The position numbers and the translations under genes are program-made. Below, piece by piece: positions 8,564 to 13,396 of a stretch of 13,396 nucleotides of DNA. A model generated the notes under the pieces. The model was not told where the DNA came from, made no database searches, and saw only the letters and a list, made by a program, of their open reading frames with translations. The stretch's first letter is position 1, and the number at the start of each line of letters is the position of its first letter. Source of the stretch: Thermoplasmata archaeon (lineage in GTDB: Archaea > Thermoplasmatota > E2 > UBA202 > JdFR-43). The stretch covers positions 1-13,396 of the forward strand of contig JAGGSX010000006.1 of assembly GCA_021158865.1 (NCBI GenBank), read 5' to 3'.

Positions 8564-8750
8564 TTTGCTATTATTCCATTTCAATATGAGATTGCATCTT
8601 GATATGTTATTATATAAAAAAAGAAGCTGTATAACTGCTATTACAAGACAATGTTGTAAAATTCCATCCTCGATGTAACATAAATGAAAATAAGCTTGAA
8701 TTTATTGTAAAAATAGTTGTATCATTTAAGTCATTATATTCTGCTATCAT
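8564..8750 (-). pseudogene. Decayed fragment of the HRGWNF(V)TLP-type C-terminal module
   Basis: This stretch is homologous at the DNA level to positions 200-387, inside the giant secreted gene. Bases 8658-8705 match 293-340 at 47 of 48 positions, and the outer parts also match closely. Read on the minus strand it gives IAEYNDLNDTTIFTINSS, then FMLHRGWNFTTLSCNSSYTA, then two consecutive TAA stops; a different frame resumes with CNLILKWNNSK. The intact copy reads IAEYNGLNDTVVFNINSS, HRGWNFVTLPCENEYNA and CNLILKWNNSK. Part of the middle (about 8597-8650) has lost similarity. There is no start codon context or full domain, so this is a gene fossil, either from a local paralogue now deleted or from a translocated copy of the module. 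Confidence 0.85.
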
Positions 8751-8930
8751 GTGCTGAAACAGTAATCCCGTTCATCGCTTCTACTCGATAAGTTGCCAGA
8801 TGTGAAGAATAGAATATAGTAAGAGGCAAAAGATGCCAGCATTACCCATTAATTGTTTGATAGAAAGCGCAATGTTGGCAATTTCCCCAAATATAGGTAA
8901 AAAGTTTATCATGAGTGTTTTCCCAGACTT
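8751..8930. other. Unexplained intergenic stretch with a 10-bp inverted repeat
   Basis: No gene is supported on either strand. By eye the half nearest the fossil is richer in G+C than the surroundings. An inverted repeat pairs 8834-8843 (TGCCAGCATT) with 8871-8880 (AATGTTGGCA), loop 27 bases; as plus-strand RNA all ten pairs form, one being G-U, whereas minus-strand RNA would have an A-C mismatch. On the minus strand, 8755-8805 can be read as ATYRVEAMNGITVSA, which has an Ig-like flavour and may be an older upstream part of the neighbouring fossil, but frames shift and I cannot align it firmly to the intact gene. It is also the 3' flank of the KH gene and contains a T5 run on that strand (about 8890). 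Confidence 0.35.
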
Positions 8931-9461
8931 TTACATTATTCCAAATTCTTCCATTTTTCTTTTTCTTCTTTCTTTCTCCAAAAAGTGATATACCGTAGAA
9001 TGATTTGCTCCATCAAGGAGCATCTCTATTGCTCTTTTTGCAGATTGCATTTCTTTTATTCTTCCAATTATTCCTATGGTATGTCCATATATTGTTACAT
9101 AAGCCCCACTTATATCCTCTATAACCCTTCTCGCTTTTCCTTCTTTTCCTATTACCCTGCCAGCTAATCTTTTTATATGATTTTCCTTTTTTCCAGCCCA
9201 TTCCCTTATATCAAGCAACTCGAAATAATAATCTTCATTGAAAAGTAGCATTGCTTTTTCTGGAGAAAATCCTCTTGCTATAGCCTTTACAACGTTCTCA
9301 GCATTAATCTCATCCAATGAATTTTTTCCAGTTATTTTGACCTCTCCGTTTGAAGAATTTATTTCAATATTAATTCCATGCTTTTCTATCAGTTCTTTCA
9401 CTTCACCATTTTTTCCAATAAGAACGGCTATCCTTTCCTTAGGAACTCTTACGTATCTCAT
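8931..9461 (-). CDS. Dim2/Pno1-like protein with two KH domains
   Basis: RNA-binding protein of the archaeal Dim2/Pno1 type, whose eukaryotic relatives act in small-subunit maturation near the 3' end of 16S/18S rRNA. I choose the ATG at 9461 (MRYVRVPKERIAVLIGKNGE, 176 residues) because AGGTG lies 6 bases before it; a GTG at 9470 would add three residues. The first KH domain covers about 1-70 with GKNG at 16-19. The second covers about 85-155 with VIGKEGKARRVIEDISGA, GKEG at 105-108. Archaeal members are normally about 170-200 residues, so it is complete. The C-terminus is basic (ERRKRK). Its start overlaps the end of rio1 by 23 bases, which implies translational coupling in the aIF1A-RIO1-KH operon, of which it is the last gene here. 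Confidence 0.93.
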   Translation of the reverse strand: MRYVRVPKERIAVLIGKNGEVKELIEKHGINIEINSSNGEVKITGKNSLDEINAENVVKAIARGFSPEKAMLLFNEDYYFELLDIREWAGKKENHIKRLAGRVIGKEGKARRVIEDISGAYVTIYGHTIGIIGRIKEMQSAKRAIEMLLDGANHSTVYHFLEKERRKRKMEEFGIM

Positions 9462-10170
9462 TTTCACCACCTTTCACGTATTCAAACAATTTTTTCTCAT
9501 TTACATTTATAAATTTTTTAAAAAACTTTACAATGTTTTTAATATCTCTCTGCAAAAGTTCAATGGCAATTGGATTATCTCTTCCAACCATTTGCCCCAC
9601 ATCTATGATAACAGGTTGAATTCTATAAATAAGAATATTATATTCAGAAAAATCTGCATGAACAAGCTTTGCTTTACAATACATAATGCGAAGATATTTA
9701 GCAATTTTATCAAAAATTTTTTTTGCATCCTTTATGGCGGCGTTTTTCAAGAGGGGCGCCGGCGCCCTCCTGCTGCCAATATATTCCATGACAATGACAT
9801 TTCCTTCTGCTGCTATTGGCTTTGGAACCCTTATGCCAGCATTATGCAATTTTTTCAGATTGTTGAATTCTTTTTGAGCCCATGCAAAAATTATGTTTCT
9901 TTTATCTCTTCTAACATTTGGCATGTCATAAATCAAATATTTTGATATATTTCTGAATGTGGATGTTGTTATCCTATAAATTTTAACGGCTATAAATTTA
10001 TCCTTCTGAAATGCTCTAAAAACATTTCCTTCCTTGCCAGTTGAAATTGGAAAATCAAAAGATGTTATATAGCCTTTGCTCATCAATTTCCATAAAGAAT
10101 TTAAAGTAGCTTTTTCAAAAACTTCTCCTTCTGTTTTCTTTAAAATCTCCTCTATTTCTTTAAAACTCAT
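9439..10170 (-). CDS. rio1: RIO1-family serine/threonine kinase/ATPase
   Basis: Atypical protein kinase that in archaea and eukaryotes acts in late small-subunit ribosome maturation, probably as an ATPase switch. 243 residues, normal for archaeal RIO1. Features: N-terminal helix region with ATLNSLWKLMSKGYI (21-35); the RIO1 P-loop STGKEGNVF (43-51), which separates it from RIO2; ATP-binding K63 in AVKIY; hinge VMEYIG (127-132); catalytic loop HADFSEYNIL (171-180) with D173 and N178; metal-binding D190 in IIDVGQ. All catalytic residues are present. Its ATG overlaps the aIF1A stop in an ATGA junction (10167-10170) and its 3' end overlaps the KH start, so the three are almost certainly cotranscribed. 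An unusual GC palindrome, GGCGCCGGCGCC, sits at 9755-9766 in the APAPL codons. Confidence 0.96.
   Translation of the reverse strand: MSFKEIEEILKKTEGEVFEKATLNSLWKLMSKGYITSFDFPISTGKEGNVFRAFQKDKFIAVKIYRITTSTFRNISKYLIYDMPNVRRDKRNIIFAWAQKEFNNLKKLHNAGIRVPKPIAAEGNVIVMEYIGSRRAPAPLLKNAAIKDAKKIFDKIAKYLRIMYCKAKLVHADFSEYNILIYRIQPVIIDVGQMVGRDNPIAIELLQRDIKNIVKFFKKFINVNEKKLFEYVKGGENEIRKSS
9468..9472 (-). promoter_or_regulatory. Shine-Dalgarno site for the KH gene
   Basis: AGGTG on the minus strand, 6 bases before the ATG at 9461 and inside the last codons of rio1. It matches the core of the archaeal consensus and favours 9461 over the GTG at 9470, which it overlaps. Internal operon genes using a Shine-Dalgarno site while first genes are leaderless is a known archaeal pattern. 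Confidence 0.6.
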
Positions 10171-10469
10171 GTGAACACATTTATACTATCTGGTATGAGA
10201 TTTTTCCTTAAAAGATTTGCAATCTGAGTTCTGGTATAACGATATATTATATCCGCTTTTTCATCCTGAAATTCCCATGGTCTTATTATCAACAAATCTC
10301 CATTCTTAATCCATTTCCTTTTTTTTATTTTTCCTGGTATTCTTCCCATTCTTGACTTACCATCCTCGCATGTAACTTTTATTCTACCGGCTCCCATGTG
10401 CTGTTCTGCAATTGCAAACATTTCTCCTTTGCTTTTATTCGGCAATGGAAATCTCTGCTCCTCTTCCAT
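10167..10469 (-). CDS. eif1A: Translation initiation factor aIF1A
   Basis: Archaeal orthologue of eIF1A, an OB-fold factor that binds the small-subunit A site and promotes initiation complex formation. I choose the ATG at 10469 (MEEEQRFPLPNKSKGEMFAI, 100 residues): the family begins near an EEE-R-LP motif, and the TATATAAG at 10487-10494 is about 22 bases upstream of it. An in-frame ATG at 10484 would add MINLI but would fall only 3-10 bases after that box. The OB fold is recognisable from MGAGRIKVTCEDGKSRMGRI and KRKWIKNGDLLIIRPW; the protein ends KNLIPDSINVFT. The stop overlaps the rio1 start by four bases (ATGA). First gene of the aIF1A-RIO1-KH operon; tgtA lies 36 bases upstream on the same strand. 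Confidence 0.95.
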   Translation of the reverse strand: MEEEQRFPLPNKSKGEMFAIAEQHMGAGRIKVTCEDGKSRMGRIPGKIKKRKWIKNGDLLIIRPWEFQDEKADIIYRYTRTQIANLLRKNLIPDSINVFT

Positions 10470-10486
10470 TATAAGGTTAATCATAT

Positions 10487-10494
10487 CTTATATA
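10487..10494 (-). promoter_or_regulatory. TATA box of the aIF1A-RIO1-KH operon
   Basis: TATATAAG on the minus strand, between the tgtA stop (10506) and the aIF1A start. It is the clearest TATA box in the window, centred about 22 bases before the ATG at 10469. It implies that the ribosome-maturation operon can be transcribed separately from tgtA. Confidence 0.55.
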
Positions 10495-10505
10495 TGAAGA
10501 TATCG

Positions 10506-12371
10506 TTATTTTGTTTTCAATGCTTCCCTTATCTTAACTGCCATACCGCGATTAAAAGAAAGCATTTCGTCTCTATTCATTATTGTCTGCCCCACAGCAA
10601 TCAATTCATCATTTTTGCTAACAATAATGGCTTCGTCATAAGGGCGTAATCCATCATCACAATCTATCACAAATTTTGCAAATAAATTTTTACCATCTCT
10701 TATAAAAGGAATTGCATCATCTTTTACAACAATTCTCATTTTTGGGAAAGAAAAATGACTGTGCAATCTTATTGCACCCTTCATTTTTAAAGTAAAAAAT
10801 CCATCATGGGCACGCATCGATACCACATGCTCTCCATTTGATATTACATTTCTTATTTTTCCAGTTTTTTTTGATTTTATTATTTCTATTTTTCCTTTAA
10901 ATAGGGCTTGTCCTGCTCCCTTTCCAAATTGGTAGTCTGCAACACTTATTATTTTTCTTATGTCATATTCCTTTTCATTTTCATTACCTTTCAAACTTTC
11001 ATAAAATTTTTTGAAAATTTTCCTTGCATAATTTCTTGTATCTGAATCGATAAATTTTGGAAATAGAGATTGAGCAACAGGATATATTTCATCTAATTCT
11101 AAAGGAATTGCTCCCATTGGTGATTTGACAATACAATTTGCCTCCAATTCAGTCAATCTTTTATTCCTGCTATAAGGTTTTCTTGCTTCATTTATAACAA
11201 CACTATTTTTAAAAAATGTGGTGTAGCGTTCCATGATTCTTTTATTTAGCCTGTATACTATTGGCCTATGTATAGAATTGCTTCCAGTATACATAAATGC
11301 CCTTTTTCTGCTTATATTCTCCCATTTCTCAAGCCATTTTTTATATTTTCTTAAGATTGCCATAGCTTCAATCAATGATGGATGAGCAATAGCTTTTCTT
11401 TCAGCAAGTTCCCATATTGTTCCTTCCCTAATCGCCTGTCTAACTCTCTTAATTTCATTAAAAATCTGCCATAAATTGTGATATGCAATTTTTTTTATTC
11501 TCTCTTCCCTCTCCATCTCTTTTAGCTCATTTATATCATATTTACTGCAAATCTCACATGAACATGGCAATTCTTCAAGCTCATTTAGATGGGCAGTTCC
11601 ATCTGGAAAAATAAGACGGTCATCTTTTGCATATTTTATATAAGCAGATGAATCAAATAAATCACATCCCAACAAAGCTGCAATAGGAAAAACCATTGGA
11701 TGCCCAGCTCCAAATAAATGCACTGGCTTTGATGGCGGCAACTCTCTTTTACTGGTTATTATAATCTCAACCAAATCAGCATATCTTTGCTTTTCCATTA
11801 ATGGGACAACCCCTCCAATTGGATATAAATCTGCATCTATTTTTGCAAGCTCCCGGCTGCAGCGGCGGCGCAAATCCTTGTATGTTCCTCCTTGAACTGT
11901 TGTAGCAAGAAGCATATCTCCTTTATATTTGACACTTTCTCTTGCTCTTTCTATTGTCTCTATTACGCCTTTCTTCATTTCTTCATATTTTCCTTCCAAA
12001 AAAACATCTAAAATTGTTCCAATATCACTTTTTATTTCATTTTGAAATTTCACTATTTCAATAGCATCTACATCAATACTTCCATAGATATACATCTGAA
12101 AACTGCCTGAATCAGTCATAATCGGCTTGTTGAAAGAAATCAAGGAATGCAATCCATTTTTTAATGCCTTTTCTTTTAATTTTTCATCTTTATAAATTAT
12201 ATACGAATTTGTTATTATGACCTGTGCCCCCATGCGAAGCATTTCATTTGGGCTTATTGGCATAAAATGAGGATTTACGACCGGCAATATTGTTGGCGTC
12301 GATATCCTGCCATGTTTTGTTTTTAAAACACCTATTCTTGCGAGTCCATCTCTTGCTCTTAATTCAAACAC
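10506..12371 (-). CDS. tgtA: Archaeosine tRNA-guanine transglycosylase, full length with PUA domain
   Basis: Replaces guanine at position 15 in the tRNA D-loop with preQ0, the first tRNA-bound step of archaeosine synthesis. 621 residues from a GTG start at 12371 (FELRARDGLARIGVLKTKHG follows it). The N-terminal TGT barrel carries TDSGSFQ with D87, VQGGTYKDLR (159-168), GGVVPLME (186-193) and the nucleophile candidate D240 in LFDSSAY. The zinc site is C270, C272, C275 and H298. The middle (about 340-480) matches the archaeal C1/C2 regions, and the PUA domain occupies about 545-620 (MRIVVKDDAIPFIRDG, then GLRPYDEAIIV). Length is usual for an undivided archaeal enzyme. The GTG start lies inside the 3' end of the upstream beta-helix frame (13-base overlap). 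Arginines 168-170 and their neighbours use clustered CGC codons, unlike most of the gene. Confidence 0.96.
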   Translation of the reverse strand: MFELRARDGLARIGVLKTKHGRISTPTILPVVNPHFMPISPNEMLRMGAQVIITNSYIIYKDEKLKEKALKNGLHSLISFNKPIMTDSGSFQMYIYGSIDVDAIEIVKFQNEIKSDIGTILDVFLEGKYEEMKKGVIETIERARESVKYKGDMLLATTVQGGTYKDLRRRCSRELAKIDADLYPIGGVVPLMEKQRYADLVEIIITSKRELPPSKPVHLFGAGHPMVFPIAALLGCDLFDSSAYIKYAKDDRLIFPDGTAHLNELEELPCSCEICSKYDINELKEMEREERIKKIAYHNLWQIFNEIKRVRQAIREGTIWELAERKAIAHPSLIEAMAILRKYKKWLEKWENISRKRAFMYTGSNSIHRPIVYRLNKRIMERYTTFFKNSVVINEARKPYSRNKRLTELEANCIVKSPMGAIPLELDEIYPVAQSLFPKFIDSDTRNYARKIFKKFYESLKGNENEKEYDIRKIISVADYQFGKGAGQALFKGKIEIIKSKKTGKIRNVISNGEHVVSMRAHDGFFTLKMKGAIRLHSHFSFPKMRIVVKDDAIPFIRDGKNLFAKFVIDCDDGLRPYDEAIIVSKNDELIAVGQTIMNRDEMLSFNRGMAVKIREALKTK

Positions 12372-13396
12372 ATTTGTATTGATTTATCCATATAAATTTT
12401 TATTCTATATTTAAACATATTTCTTTCACCTTTATATGGAAATATTCTGGGCATGAAATCAAAATTAAGCCATGGATAGCCTATCAAACTCCCGGGAAAT
12501 ATTCCATGGAAACCAAAAATAGGTTTTGGCAATGGCAATCGCCAATTATCCCAATAATTCCTTAGCCATATTGTAAAATATGCATCAATGAAAAATGCAT
12601 TTCTTTCATTATCAATAAAATTGTTATTTAAGATTGTATTAAATAAAGCAATTATGTCCATCTCGATCCCGATTTTGTTTGAAACCAGATTATTTCCAGA
12701 TATAATGTTAAAGATTGCTTCCTCCATTATTATTCCGCTTTCTTTGCTGTTACTTATTACATTTCCAGATAAAACGTTAAATGCTCCTCTTCCTATTGCA
12801 ATTCCGTTCCAAGTAGTATCATTTATTTCATTAGACACTATCTTATTCTTTTTAGAGGATTCTATAACTATCCCATCGCCAATATTTTCTAATAAGTTGC
12901 AAGCCACAAAATTGTTATTTGAATTTCTTAAATATATTCCTGCATCATTCCAGCCTAAAATTTCATTATTTAACAGGGTGTTATTTGTTGATTTGTATAT
13001 AGAAATGGATGTGTATGCGCCGGGTATGTAAAACCTACACTTCCTAACAGTTGTAAAAGAAGTGTATAAAAGTTGTATTGGACAATTAGCGTGCAGAAAC
13101 GTTATGTTTTCAATTAGAAAATTTTGGCAACCCATTAATATTACTTGTCCAGCATCTCCTCTAATATATTTATTTTTTTCATTTGAAAAAGCAAGAATAG
13201 GTTTACCTTTTAAAGTATTGTTTTTTATGATGTGTATTCCTTCCCATACATCTATTCCCATACCTAAAAAAGTATTATTCAAAATTCTGTTGTTATTGCC
13301 TCCGACGGAAAGATCTATAAAATCATTCTTTAAAATGTTATTTGAAATAATATTGCTAAAGCCTCCAATTCCCAATCCATTTTCATTATTTTCTAT
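12359..13396 (-). CDS. NosD-like right-handed beta-helix protein (5' end beyond window)
   Basis: The frame is open to the right edge (345 visible residues; it begins IENNENGLGIGGF, so the true start and any signal peptide lie outside). A TTG at 13375 is not a likely start because the helix repeat continues upstream of it. Beta-helix rungs of the NNRILNNTF and SNNNFVACNLL type run through the whole visible part, with the NosD-type segment KGKPILAFSN and AGQVILMGC. The C-terminal block IWLRNYWDNW, PKPIFG, PWLNFDFMP, FPYK closely matches the end of the 6604 gene, so the two are paralogues. Unlike that protein, which stops at PYK, this frame carries 23 more residues (GERNMFKYRIKIYMDKSIQM and three further) that overlap the tgtA promoter and start. 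Probably exported; substrate unknown. Confidence 0.88.
   Translation of the reverse strand: MENNENGLGIGGFSNIISNNILKNDFIDLSVGGNNNRILNNTFLGMGIDVWEGIHIIKNNTLKGKPILAFSNEKNKYIRGDAGQVILMGCQNFLIENITFLHANCPIQLLYTSFTTVRKCRFYIPGAYTSISIYKSTNNTLLNNEILGWNDAGIYLRNSNNNFVACNLLENIGDGIVIESSKKNKIVSNEINDTTWNGIAIGRGAFNVLSGNVISNSKESGIIMEEAIFNIISGNNLVSNKIGIEMDIIALFNTILNNNFIDNERNAFFIDAYFTIWLRNYWDNWRLPLPKPIFGFHGIFPGSLIGYPWLNFDFMPRIFPYKGERNMFKYRIKIYMDKSIQMCLN
12390..12397 (-). promoter_or_regulatory. Putative TATA box for tgtA
   Basis: ATTTATAT on the minus strand, centred about 22 bases before the GTG at 12371. It lies within the C-terminal tail codons of the upstream beta-helix frame, so tgtA probably has its own promoter despite the overlap. 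The spacing supports the GTG start over any internal start. Confidence 0.45.

Noticed and set aside
8427..8678. 83-residue plus-strand frame
   Set aside because: It spans the zinc-ribbon gene and part of the decayed fragment on the opposite strand and has no features of its own.
8755..8790. CRISPR-repeat-like sequence near AAACAGTAATCCCG
   Set aside because: It occurs only once in the window, with no regularly spaced copies and no cas genes.
8751..8815. C/D box small RNA from a GCGATGA-like C box on the minus strand
   Set aside because: The C box has a mismatch and no properly spaced D box or second pair is visible.
9238..9945. 235-residue plus-strand frame
   Set aside because: Antisense to the KH and rio1 genes, both of which have intact diagnostic motifs.
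12588..13031. 147-residue plus-strand frame
   Set aside because: Antisense to beta-helix rungs; isoleucine/leucine-rich shadow of asparagine-rich repeats.

Overview
This window is AT-rich DNA from an archaeon. The archaeal assignment rests on the translation factor aIF1A, a RIO1-type kinase and a Dim2/Pno1-like two-KH protein in one tight operon, on a full-length archaeosine tRNA-guanine transglycosylase with a C-terminal PUA domain, and on TATA-type promoter elements about 22-24 bases before several start codons, which suggests leaderless mRNAs. The abundance of secreted NosD-like beta-helix proteins, and their C-terminal sequence style, recalls Thermoplasmatota genomes known from metagenomes. 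That lineage guess is inference; the archaeal call is firm.

Layout. Positions 1-4462 (minus strand) hold most of one giant secreted multidomain gene that runs off the left edge. A 90-base divergent promoter region separates it from ligA (4553-6553, plus), a complete bacterial-type NAD-dependent DNA ligase. A secreted right-handed beta-helix protein follows on the same strand (6604-8343). It converges on a 56-residue zinc-ribbon gene (8363-8533, minus). Upstream of that lies a stretch without an intact gene (8534-8930). It contains a decayed copy of part of the C-terminal region of the giant protein (8564-8750) and about 180 bases I cannot explain. Next, all on the minus strand and listed from last to first transcribed, come the KH protein (8931-9461), RIO1 (9439-10170), aIF1A (10167-10469), tgtA (10506-12371) and a second NosD-like beta-helix gene (12359-13396) that runs off the right edge.

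How the genes fit together. aIF1A, RIO1 and the KH protein belong to small ribosomal subunit maturation and translation initiation. They overlap each other, as expected for one cotranscribed, translationally coupled unit. TgtA modifies tRNA and is next door with its own promoter. LigA seals DNA nicks and is functionally unrelated to its neighbours. The three beta-helix proteins are exported and likely sit at the cell surface or act outside the cell, probably on polysaccharides; they are interleaved with the core genes. No tRNA, rRNA, CRISPR array, transposase or defence system is visible.

Most worth a second look: the giant chimera joining a carbohydrate-binding-like module, an unassigned hydrolase-like barrel, a beta-helix and Ig-like domains; the gene-fragment fossil of its C-terminal region 8 kb away; a bacterial-type ligase in an archaeal genome; and a beta-helix reading frame that runs past its normal end into the promoter and start of tgtA.
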